Shown in pieces: positions 1 through 6,414 of a stretch of DNA of 12,918 bases. The first letter of the stretch is position 1, and each line of letters starts with the position of its first letter. A program made the translations under genes and the position numbers. This DNA is from an uncultured Actinomycetes bacterium (GTDB taxonomy: Bacteria; Actinomycetota; Actinomycetes; Nanopelagicales; Nanopelagicaceae). The notes under the pieces were generated by a model. The model worked only from the letters and a program-made list of their open reading frames with translations. It did no database searches and had not been told where the DNA came from. Location: positions 1-12,918 of the forward strand of contig CAIMNT010000048.1 in assembly GCA_903842855.1 (NCBI GenBank). The letters run 5' to 3'.

Positions 1-1253
1 ACGTAGGGGCTTTAGCGGTTATCGCCTTCGGCCTTAGCTTTAAGCAGGCCGTTGCAGGTATCTTGCTCGGCAATTTCCTCGGAAGTCTGGGTCAATATTT
101 CTTAACTCAAGATGGACCGAAATACGGCGTACCTCAAATGATCATCGGTCGCGCAGCCTTCGGCAAGCTCGGAAATATCATTCCTTCGATTCTCAACGCT
201 GGAGCTGCTGGAATCGGTTGGTTCGCGGTTAACAGTGCATCCGGCGCATATGCCCTCTCAACTCTCTTCACAAAACTGAGCGTTGTTACCTCGTTAGTAC
301 TCGTAGTGCTAGTTCAAGTGATTGTCGCCTTTATCGGTCACAACTTGATCCAGAATATTGAGAAGTTCCTCTTCCCTTACCTTGTAGTGGTCTTTGCAGT
401 TGCAGGTATCTATGTCCTGACCAATTCCAAGACTCATCTTGGACATGCTGGAGCCGGTGGAACTCCTGGCGGATTCCTTGTACTCACCGCCGCTGTTTAT
501 GGTTATGCAGCCGGATGGAATCCATTCTCCGCTGACTATGCCCGTTACCTACCAGCAAGTGAAGATCCAAAGAAAGCTGGTTTTGCTTCTGGTCTTGGGA
601 TCTTCCTTTCCGCATCAATCCTGCAAATCGTAGGTGCTGCTGCTGGAACCGCTGGTCTACATAGCTTCGACTCTGGAAATCCAACTGGTGATTTCACCGG
701 ATTGCTTCCAAGTTTCTTAGGTAAGTTGATTCTTATTGGAATCGTTCTAGGATCAATCTGCGCCAACGTTCTCAATATCTACTCTGGTGCCGTCTCCTTC
801 CTGGCTATCGGAATTAAGTTGGGTTCCACCTATCGTCGCGGCGTCACTGCTGTGATCTTTGGAATCTTGGGATTTGCACTCGCTCATGCTGCGATCAATA
901 ACCCTGCTAATAACTACGAAAACTTCTTGCTGATCATGTCCTATTGGATCGGACCTTGGCTGGGAGTAATCGCTGCAGATAAGTTCTTGCGTAAAGGCGC
1001 TTCTATTGAACGATTGCTCTTCGCTACTCGTGAAAATATCGCTGGCCCAATCGCATTTGTAATTGCTACAGCATTCTCAATTTGGGGGTTTGTGAACCAG
1101 ACATGGGGTCACGGAAAGTCCTTTAAATTTGTGAGTGGTTACTTTGTAAAGAAGCAAGGAAGCCTAGGCGACATCACATTCCTCGTTGGATTCGTAGTTG
1201 CCTTTGCGCTCTACTACCTCTTGGCTGCTAAGAAAGTGAAGGCAGAAAAGTAA
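1..1253 (+). CDS. NCS1-family nucleobase (cytosine/purine) permease, 5' end missing
   Basis: The reading frame is open to the left edge (first full codon at base 3), so the start lies outside the window; 416 residues are visible and roughly 50 are probably missing, judging from the usual family length of 450-480. The protein is very hydrophobic, with about ten helices visible of the twelve expected. The early block with GPKYGVPQMIIGRAAFGKLG, followed by the helix containing GWFAVN, matches the substrate-site region of NCS1 permeases (CodB and fungal FcyB type). It ends in a short Lys-rich cytoplasmic tail. NCS1 proteins import cytosine, purines, allantoin or related compounds with a cation; the substrate cannot be read from the sequence. 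The convergent neighbour is a GMP reductase-type gene, which fits purine salvage. Only 11 bases separate the two stop codons and no hairpin terminator is visible there. Confidence 0.88.
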   Translation, partial: VGALAVIAFGLSFKQAVAGILLGNFLGSLGQYFLTQDGPKYGVPQMIIGRAAFGKLGNIIPSILNAGAAGIGWFAVNSASGAYALSTLFTKLSVVTSLVLVVLVQVIVAFIGHNLIQNIEKFLFPYLVVVFAVAGIYVLTNSKTHLGHAGAGGTPGGFLVLTAAVYGYAAGWNPFSADYARYLPASEDPKKAGFASGLGIFLSASILQIVGAAAGTAGLHSFDSGNPTGDFTGLLPSFLGKLILIGIVLGSICANVLNIYSGAVSFLAIGIKLGSTYRRGVTAVIFGILGFALAHAAINNPANNYENFLLIMSYWIGPWLGVIAADKFLRKGASIERLLFATRENIAGPIAFVIATAFSIWGFVNQTWGHGKSFKFVSGYFVKKQGSLGDITFLVGFVVAFALYYLLAAKKVKAEK

Positions 1254-1264
1254 CTAATAAATAA

Positions 1265-2707
1265 TTACCACGAAGAGTGAAGTGGGCGTCCTTCTGCATA
1301 TCCCGATGCAGATTGGATGCCCACGACGCATTTTTCGTGGAATTCATTGATGGTTGTAGCGCCAGCGTAGGTAAATGACGAGCGCACACCAGCGATAATT
1401 TGATCAATTAAATCTTCAACCCCTGGCCGTGCTGGGTCGATATACATGCGGCTAGAAGAGATTCCTTCTTCAAATATCCGCTTGCGGGCTCTATCAAAAG
1501 CGCTCTCTTGTGAGGTGCGTGCATTTACGGCACGAGCGGAGGCCATTCCAAAGGACTCTTTATAAAGTTTTCCACTCGTGTCGCGAATCAGATCACCAGG
1601 ACTTTCTAGCGTTCCTGCAAACCAAGATCCAATCATGACCTGTGATGCACCCGCTGCTAGAGCTAAGGCGACATCGCGAGGGTGGCGGACACCACCATCG
1701 GCCCAGACATGTTTGCCCATCTGGCGTGCTTGGGCTGCGCATTCAAGAACTGCAGAAAATTGTGGGCGACCGACACCTGTCTGCATTCTCGTGGTGCACA
1801 TGGCACCTGGACCAACTCCGACCTTAACAATGTCGGCTCCAGCTTCAATCAAATCTTTTGTTCCTTGTGCGGTCACGATATTACCTGCAACGATTGGAAC
1901 TCCCGGGTTAAGTGCTTTAACCGCCTTGATCGCCTCAATCATCTTGGCTTGGTGGCCATGGGCGGTATCAATAACCAAGCAATCGGAACCTGCGGCTAAT
2001 AGAGCTTTAGCTTTGCCGGCAACGTCACCATTGATGCCGATCGCAGTGGCGATGCGCAAACGATTCTTGGAATCGAGTGCTGGCTTATACAAGGTAGCGC
2101 GCAGTGCGCCAGCCTTAGTAAGGATTCCTACTAGGTCTCCATTTGAATTAACAATGGCTGCAAATTCTCGGCGACTCTCTTCAAGGGCTTCAAAGGCAGC
2201 GCGAGGCTCAATCGACTCGGGAAGCGTTGTGAAATCGGTATGCATGATCTGGCGCAGTTGAGTGAATCTATCTACTCGCTCAAGATCGCTTTGAGTGATG
2301 ACGCCGATCGGTTTGGTTTCGTTCACGACCACGAGAACTCCGTGAGCTCGCTTAGTGATCAGATCGAGTGCACTGGCAGCAGTCTCAGTGCCTTCAAGAG
2401 TTGCTGGCGTTTCAAAGACGCTATCCCGCGTCTTCACCCAAGCGATTACATCAGCAATAATTTCTAGCGGAATATCTTGTGGAATTACCACTAGCCCACC
2501 GCGTCTAGCGACCGTCTCGGCCATACGACGTCCCGCAATAGCGGTCATATTTGCTACAACGATTGGAATTGTGGTTCCGGTTCCATCATCGGTAGCTAGG
2601 TCGACATCCATACGACTAGCGACTTGGGTGTAATTGGGAACCATAAACACATCGTCATAAGTGAGATCGTGTGTTTGGCCGGCGAGGGGGTTACTTAAGA
2701 AATGCAC
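1265..2707 (-). CDS. guaB1: GuaB1 family GMP reductase (IMP dehydrogenase-related, with CBS domains)
   Basis: This 480-residue protein has the IMPDH/GMPR TIM-barrel fold interrupted by a CBS pair at about residues 93-205. The N-terminal LTYDDVFMVPNYTQVASR block, the catalytic-loop motif GPGAMCTTRMQTGVG (Cys304) and the GSWFAGTLESPGD phosphate-site region are all present. The pattern follows mycobacterial GuaB1 along nearly its whole length. Mycobacterial GuaB1 has been reported to be a GMP reductase (GMP + NADPH to IMP + NH3) rather than an IMP dehydrogenase; the same role here is inferred by family. The CBS pair is the expected site of purine-nucleotide control. The start is GTG, with only AGG as a weak Shine-Dalgarno and a TATAGT box 8 bases upstream, so the mRNA may be leaderless. 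It is divergent from tatB and convergent with the nucleobase permease. Confidence 0.93.
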   Translation of the reverse strand: MHFLSNPLAGQTHDLTYDDVFMVPNYTQVASRMDVDLATDDGTGTTIPIVVANMTAIAGRRMAETVARRGGLVVIPQDIPLEIIADVIAWVKTRDSVFETPATLEGTETAASALDLITKRAHGVLVVVNETKPIGVITQSDLERVDRFTQLRQIMHTDFTTLPESIEPRAAFEALEESRREFAAIVNSNGDLVGILTKAGALRATLYKPALDSKNRLRIATAIGINGDVAGKAKALLAAGSDCLVIDTAHGHQAKMIEAIKAVKALNPGVPIVAGNIVTAQGTKDLIEAGADIVKVGVGPGAMCTTRMQTGVGRPQFSAVLECAAQARQMGKHVWADGGVRHPRDVALALAAGASQVMIGSWFAGTLESPGDLIRDTSGKLYKESFGMASARAVNARTSQESAFDRARKRIFEEGISSSRMYIDPARPGVEDLIDQIIAGVRSSFTYAGATTINEFHEKCVVGIQSASGYAEGRPLHSSW

Positions 2708-2708
2708 G

Positions 2709-2737
2709 TTGCCTAACTATACACCTGACGGTATCGT
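2709..2737 (+). promoter_or_regulatory. Candidate tatB promoter (leaderless)
   Basis: TTGCCT (2709-2714, four of six matches to TTGACA) is followed by a 17-bp spacer and TATCGT (2732-2737, TANNNT type). Six further bases lead exactly to the ATG at 2744, so the predicted transcript starts at the A of the start codon. No Shine-Dalgarno precedes tatB, which agrees with leaderless translation. It interleaves with the guaB1 -10 box on the other strand. Confidence 0.45.
2716..2721 (-). promoter_or_regulatory. Candidate -10 box of guaB1
   Basis: On the minus strand TATAGT is followed by 8 bases and then the GTG start. A transcript from this box would begin within about two bases of the start codon, giving a leaderless mRNA, which is common in actinobacteria. 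No convincing -35 is seen at 16-18 bp spacing. Confidence 0.4.
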
Positions 2738-2743
2738 TGAAGT

Positions 2744-3070
2744 ATGTTCGGAATTGGCTTCGAGAAGCTGCTTGTGTTGGCGATATTGGCTGCCGTGCTC
2801 ATTGGGCCGGACAAGTTGCCGCAATTTGCCGTGGATGCAGCCAAGTTTATCCAGCGAATTCGCGGATTGAGCCGTGAGGCTATGACGGAATTTAAGAGTC
2901 AGCTAGGTCCAGAGTATGCCAACTTGGATATCCAAGATTTGAACCCTAAAACTTTTATCGCCAAGCATTTGGACGATATTGCAACTGATACCAACATAAT
3001 TGCGAAGAGCGCCTCGGCTGACTTGGCCAAGATTAAAGAGCAGACACAGATCGATCCAGATCTACTTTAA
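2744..3070 (+). CDS. tatB: Sec-independent protein translocase subunit TatB
   Basis: The 108-residue protein begins with the TatA/TatB signature: a short N-terminal helix (about residues 6-20, with Glu7), the hinge GPDKLP (21-26) and an amphipathic helix (27-50). The following LGPEYANLDIQDLNPKTFIAKHL block (54-76) is characteristic of actinobacterial TatB and separates it from TatA. TatB works with TatC as the receptor for folded proteins carrying twin-arginine signals at the cytoplasmic membrane. Neither tatA nor tatC is in the window. The ATG has no Shine-Dalgarno but sits at the predicted transcription start. Its stop codon overlaps by four bases (TTAA, 3067-3070) the stop of the convergent gene, so no terminator lies between them; the palindrome at 3091-3112 is the nearest candidate. 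Confidence 0.85.
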   Translation: MFGIGFEKLLVLAILAAVLIGPDKLPQFAVDAAKFIQRIRGLSREAMTEFKSQLGPEYANLDIQDLNPKTFIAKHLDDIATDTNIIAKSASADLAKIKEQTQIDPDLL

Positions 3071-3090
3071 TTAATTTTTAAAGGCTTTCG

Positions 3091-3112
3091 ATCTATCTTT
3101 GCAAAGATAGAT
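3091..3112. repeat. Perfect 22-bp palindrome
   Basis: Each half is 11 bases (left arm ATCTATCTTTG) and the two halves are exact reverse complements with no spacer. It lies 20 bases past the tatB stop and inside the last codons of the convergent membrane-protein gene. It is AT-rich and has no T-run on either side, so it is not a classical intrinsic terminator. It could act as a 3' hairpin for tatB mRNA or as a protein-binding site. Confidence 0.6.
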
Positions 3113-3663
3113 ATTAGGAAAACTCCGAATCCAAAGATTACTGCCACACTGACCGTCCATAGTAGGAACCCTGCTGAAGTTAAATCTAGAAATTTGTAGG
3201 GCCATTGTTTGATAGCTAATCCGTGAAGAACGGTATAAAGAAGATAGATAATGGGAATCTGCAGAATCTGAAGTGAATCTTGCGTATGGATGTATCCGCG
3301 AGGACCCTTCTTAATCCATAAGTAGATGTACATCACCGGTGCCACAACGTGCATGAGCGCTGAAGTCAGCCAATACCAACCCTTGGGGGATAAGCCGGAA
3401 GCAATACGGTGTTGTAAACCAAACCCGTGACGGTGATCATGATCAGACCGGTAGCGAATAGATTTCCAAAGTATTTGAAGGCTGTTCTACCTCTTGCAAT
3501 TGAAATCCCAACATAAATGAGGACCAGGTTGGACCAGATTGTGAAGTAACTAAAGAAGCCGACGATTCGAATAGGTGCGGTATTTTGATGGAAGAGGGTC
3601 TGATCTGAGACCAAAACGGGGTCAATGTTAAATGCATTGAGAAAGAGCGAAAAGGTCAGCCCG

Positions 3664-3714
3664 AAAAAAGCGAAGAAGGCGAGCCATCCGTATAAACGTC
3701 GGCTCGCCTTCTCC
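3664..3714 (-). terminator. Terminator-like hairpin inside the first codons of the Pr6Pr-like gene
   Basis: In minus-strand RNA the arms at 3714-3701 and 3685-3672 form a 14-bp stem (core AGAAGGCGAGCC, one G-U pair) with a 15-base loop. Two bases later comes a run of six U (3669-3664). This has the layout of an intrinsic terminator, yet it starts directly after the ATG of the downstream gene. It may end the transcript of the 35-residue gene or attenuate the membrane-protein gene. Confidence 0.55.
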
Positions 3715-3730
3715 ATAAAGATCTAGGAAG

Positions 3731-3838
3731 TTAGTCCTTCTTGGACTTCTTCTCTTGCTTTTGCAGGCGCTTCTCTTTAAGAGAGAGCTTTGGCTCCTTC
3801 TTAGTGTTGGCGTTGCTCTTCTGTTCCTTGTTTGCCAT
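3731..3838 (-). CDS. 35-residue lysine-rich small protein
   Basis: This short ORF has an ATG preceded by a strong Shine-Dalgarno (AAGGAG at 3846-3851, seven bases upstream) and ends with TAA. The product contains 12 Lys and 1 Arg against 5 acidic residues and has no hydrophobic segment, so it is probably cytosolic, highly charged and unstructured or helical (for example LSLKEKRLQKQEKK). I do not recognise a named family; such charge suggests binding to nucleic acid or ribosome, but that is a guess. It sits after the oxidase operon terminator and 14 bases before the frameshifted membrane-protein gene, whose first codons hold a terminator-like hairpin. Confidence 0.65.
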   Translation of the reverse strand: MANKEQKSNANTKKEPKLSLKEKRLQKQEKKSKKD

Positions 3839-3898
3839 TTATTCTCTCCTTCTTAATCTTCCCCAAGGTTACCTGACTTTCCGTGATTAGATAAAGAG

Positions 3899-3928
3899 AA
3901 ACCCCACAAGATCTCTCTTATGGGGTTT
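3899..3928 (-). terminator. Hairpin terminator after the oxidase operon
   Basis: AAACCCCA (3899-3906) pairs with TGGGGTTT (3921-3928), with an inner AAGA/TCTT extension and a TCTC loop. On the minus strand the stem is followed by CTCTTTATC, and on the plus strand by TCTAATTT. It lies 14 bases beyond the subunit III stop and separates the oxidase operon from the 35-residue gene. Confidence 0.7.
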
Positions 3929-3942
3929 TCTAATTTAGGAAG

Positions 3943-4548
3943 TTATCTGAAGGATGTGGTTATAGCGCAAAGAATCCCTGATATTGCAATCCAGGTAAAC
4001 CAAGAACCTGCCGTCCTCTGACGCCACTCCTCAAGGGTTGGGTCAATCTTCACGCGATAGCCGCGCAAGACTAGACCTAGGGCAACGAATGCTCCAATGA
4101 TGTAGTGGAACATATTTGCTCCGGCCACAAGCACCCAGTTGGAGGCATATGCGCCGTTGTAGAAGGGGCGACCAGCAGCATCATGGGCAATAAATGGCAT
4201 GTGAGCCATCTGGTGCCATTGATAGAAACCGCCGATTAGAAGTGCTACCAAGGCGACTAAAGCGGTTAAATTCCTTGATGCCTTGTTGTACTCACCTAAC
4301 CGGTGAGCCAGCGCGGCAACGATTAAACCAGCCGCTGCAATCCAACCCGATGCGGAGCTAAAGGAGTGAACTCCTTTAGGCAACCAAGCATCATTTACAT
4401 TGAGATTGCGTAGGTAGAACCACGAGAAGATCATCGCAAAGAGGAATGATCCATCGGCAACTATTAGAAGTCGGACTCCCAGGCGTTCACGACGACCAAC
4501 TGCTTCAGGTGAATCATGGTGAACATGAAATTCGGTGTCATGTGCCAT
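3943..4548 (-). CDS. ctaE: Cytochrome c oxidase subunit III, divergent short form
   Basis: The 201-residue protein has about five predicted helices (roughly 25-47, 66-82, 93-110, 134-162, 181-199), like bacterial five-helix subunit III proteins that lack the first two helices of the seven-helix form. The segment VADGSFLFAMIFSWFYLR aligns with the usual SE-x-x-x-F helix but has Asp in place of the conserved Glu. The usual C-terminal YWHFVD-type motif is absent; the protein ends EEWRQRTAG followed by one helix. Subunit III stabilises the oxidase core and supports proton uptake. The start ATG follows the subunit I stop with no gap (TAAATG), with GGAAGGAG upstream inside ctaD. Family assignment rests on both sequence and operon position; a distant member is clear, details are not. 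Confidence 0.8.
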   Translation of the reverse strand: MAHDTEFHVHHDSPEAVGRRERLGVRLLIVADGSFLFAMIFSWFYLRNLNVNDAWLPKGVHSFSSASGWIAAAGLIVAALAHRLGEYNKASRNLTALVALVALLIGGFYQWHQMAHMPFIAHDAAGRPFYNGAYASNWVLVAGANMFHYIIGAFVALGLVLRGYRVKIDPTLEEWRQRTAGSWFTWIAISGILCAITTSFR

Positions 4549-6414
4549 TTACTTTGCACTCCTTCCGTATCCGTATGGATCACTTGTTACAACAGGTGGC
4601 TGATCGAAGTTGGTCAATGGAACTGGATATGGAACGGTCCATTCAAGAGTCTTTGCTCCCCACGGATTCATAGGAGCAATTTTTCCGCTACGCCACGAGT
4701 GGACTACAGACCAGAGCAGAATCAGCATTCCTAATCCGACGCTGTATGCGCCCATCGTGCTGATCAAATTGGCATGAGCAAAGAGGTGGGCATAGTCGGC
4801 AACGCGACGAGGCTGGCCCTCAGCTCCTGCAATGAACATTCCGAGGAAGAGGACGTTAAATCCAATCTGAACGAACCAGAATGAGATGTAGCCTCCCCGT
4901 TCGTTGAGCATCCGTCCCGTCATCTTAGGGAACCAGTAAGCCAATCCTCCGATAGCTCCTGTAAGTCCCGCTCCCATCAACGTGTAGTGGAAGTGCGCTG
5001 TTACATACATGGATCCATGTAGGTAATTATCAGCAGGCACATCTGAAAGATAGATGCCTGTAATGCCTCCAATTAAGAAGTCCCAGATGAAGGCAAAGAC
5101 AGAGAGCATCGGTAACTTCATCCACGGCTTGCCGCGCCATAGCGTTCCAACGAGGACCAAGAACAGTAAGCCCGTTGGGACCGAGATAAATTCAGTGGTC
5201 ACCATGAATGGACCATTGAGAGATGGCATCCATCCAGCCATGTACATGTGGTGCGCCCAGACCAATACCGAGAGACCCGCGATCCCAGCAAAGCCGGCTA
5301 TAGCGGCGTTGTAAGAGAAGAGCGGCTTACGTACAAATACTGGGGCTATCTCCATAAGTGCGGCGACGCCAGGGATCAGAATTACATAAACCTCTGGGTG
5401 TCCCATGATCCAGAAGAGGTTGGCATAGAGCCATCCGCTTCCACCGACATTGGCATCATAGAAACCAGTGGCGATGGTTCGATCAAGGCCAGTTTGAATC
5501 ATCGCAGCCATGAAGGTTGGGAATGCGGGGATTGCGAGGGCTACCGAAATAGTGGCACCAATTACGAAGATTGGTACACGGTTCCACTTCATTCCCTTGG
5601 CGCGCATTGCAACAACCGTCGTTGTGATGTTCATTCCCGCAACGGCTGTCGAAACAGCGAAGATGATGATGGTGGCAAGGAAGGCATTCATTCCAGGTCC
5701 AGCTTGATCACTTAATGGAGCGTATGCGGTCCAACCAGTTGGAATTCCGCCCAAGAACCACGCGCTACAAAGAACTGGGATTGCTGTGAATAGCACCCAC
5801 CAGCTCAGCGCGTTGAGACGAGGGAATGCCATATCGGCAGCGCCAATCATGATTGGCATGATGTAGTTACCGAAAGGACCGGTAGCAACAATGATCATCG
5901 CAATGATCATTGTTATTCCATGTAATCCAACTAGAGAGTTGTAAACATTTGGCGAAACGAAATGTGAACCTGGTGTTGCCAGGTTTGTGCGAATCATCAT
6001 CGCCATGGTGCCACCGACACCGAGCAGAGCCATTACTCCTACTAAATACTGAATACCAACGACCTTGTGATCGGTGCAGTATCTAAAGTAGCGGGAGATT
6101 CCTTGACCATCTCCAGCGAGGTAGAGCTGTTCTTCATCGGTAAGGTCTTTACCAATTAACCAACGGAAAGGTCCGATGAAGGCACCGATACCAATGAGGA
6201 ATCCGATACTCCATGCGAACATTGACATCAAGAGCACTTTATTTACATTGTGAGTGTCGGTCATGTCGCGACCGGCCTTCATTGCAAAATAAGTACCCCA
6301 ACAAAAAATGATACCGAGGACCATTCCAGTTCCCATATTGAGCTTTGTAATCAAGCTCTTCTTAGGATTTGGAATAGGACGTGATGAGGCGGGTGCGTGT
6401 GAAAGGGTTGTCAT
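4549..6414 (-). CDS. ctaD: Heme-copper oxidase subunit I, divergent A-family
   Basis: This 621-residue protein is the catalytic subunit of a terminal oxidase. Visible ligands are H165 and H476 (low-spin heme), H474 (heme a3), H339 plus H388-H389 (CuB), and Y343 in GHPEVY, the Tyr cross-linked in oxygen reductases. E341, D194 in GAADMAFPR, N183 and N201 give an intact D-channel set, and PRR (535-537) matches the heme-propionate arginines. Several positions are atypical: VPTGLL has L417 where Paracoccus has K354 of the K-channel, the K-channel Ser position is Met354, and the Mg-ligand Asp is G467. The canonical first helix begins after TDHK (114-117), so about 110 residues with two probable helices (31-46, 61-79) precede it. 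The ATG at 6414 overlaps the subunit II stop (ATGA) and has AGGAGG nine bases upstream; a start 13 codons earlier is less likely. Confidence 0.93.
   Translation of the reverse strand: MTTLSHAPASSRPIPNPKKSLITKLNMGTGMVLGIIFCWGTYFAMKAGRDMTDTHNVNKVLLMSMFAWSIGFLIGIGAFIGPFRWLIGKDLTDEEQLYLAGDGQGISRYFRYCTDHKVVGIQYLVGVMALLGVGGTMAMMIRTNLATPGSHFVSPNVYNSLVGLHGITMIIAMIIVATGPFGNYIMPIMIGAADMAFPRLNALSWWVLFTAIPVLCSAWFLGGIPTGWTAYAPLSDQAGPGMNAFLATIIIFAVSTAVAGMNITTTVVAMRAKGMKWNRVPIFVIGATISVALAIPAFPTFMAAMIQTGLDRTIATGFYDANVGGSGWLYANLFWIMGHPEVYVILIPGVAALMEIAPVFVRKPLFSYNAAIAGFAGIAGLSVLVWAHHMYMAGWMPSLNGPFMVTTEFISVPTGLLFLVLVGTLWRGKPWMKLPMLSVFAFIWDFLIGGITGIYLSDVPADNYLHGSMYVTAHFHYTLMGAGLTGAIGGLAYWFPKMTGRMLNERGGYISFWFVQIGFNVLFLGMFIAGAEGQPRRVADYAHLFAHANLISTMGAYSVGLGMLILLWSVVHSWRSGKIAPMNPWGAKTLEWTVPYPVPLTNFDQPPVVTSDPYGYGRSAK

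Larger units (their letters stand above)
3067..3716 (-). pseudogene. Pr6Pr-like membrane protein, frameshifted
   Basis: Two adjacent reading frames together make one family-length protein of about 216 residues. The N-terminal frame (3716 to its TGA at 3366) carries helices and the FFSYFTIWSNL motif typical of the Pr6Pr membrane family. The C-terminal frame continues with SPKGWYWLTSALMH and APVMYIYLW and is open well upstream of its first ATG (3354). Joining them needs one extra base (or a -1 slip) near 3385-3400, which includes a run of five G on the plus strand. The family has no well-established function. The ATG at 3716 has no Shine-Dalgarno, and an in-frame TAG upstream rules out an earlier start. 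It lies 14 bases after a 35-residue ORF. A sequencing error, a real mutation and slippage are all possible. Confidence 0.65.

Noticed and set aside
1578..2261. 227-codon plus-strand ORF opposite guaB1
   Set aside because: It is antisense to a gene with strong family-wide conservation, and its translation shows no domain or membrane pattern.
5248..5715. 155-codon plus-strand ORF opposite ctaD
   Set aside because: It is a shadow of the conserved oxidase subunit I frame, with low-complexity translation and no ribosome binding site of note.
5891..5910. Two copies of the palindrome ATGATCAT twelve bases apart
   Set aside because: They lie inside ctaD and are explained by repeated Met-Ile-Ile codons in a membrane helix.
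4549..6414. Subunit I as an NO reductase rather than an oxygen reductase
   Set aside because: The His-Tyr active-site motif HPEVY and a full CuA subunit II are kept, which favours oxygen reduction; the idea is left only as a test in the K-channel finding.
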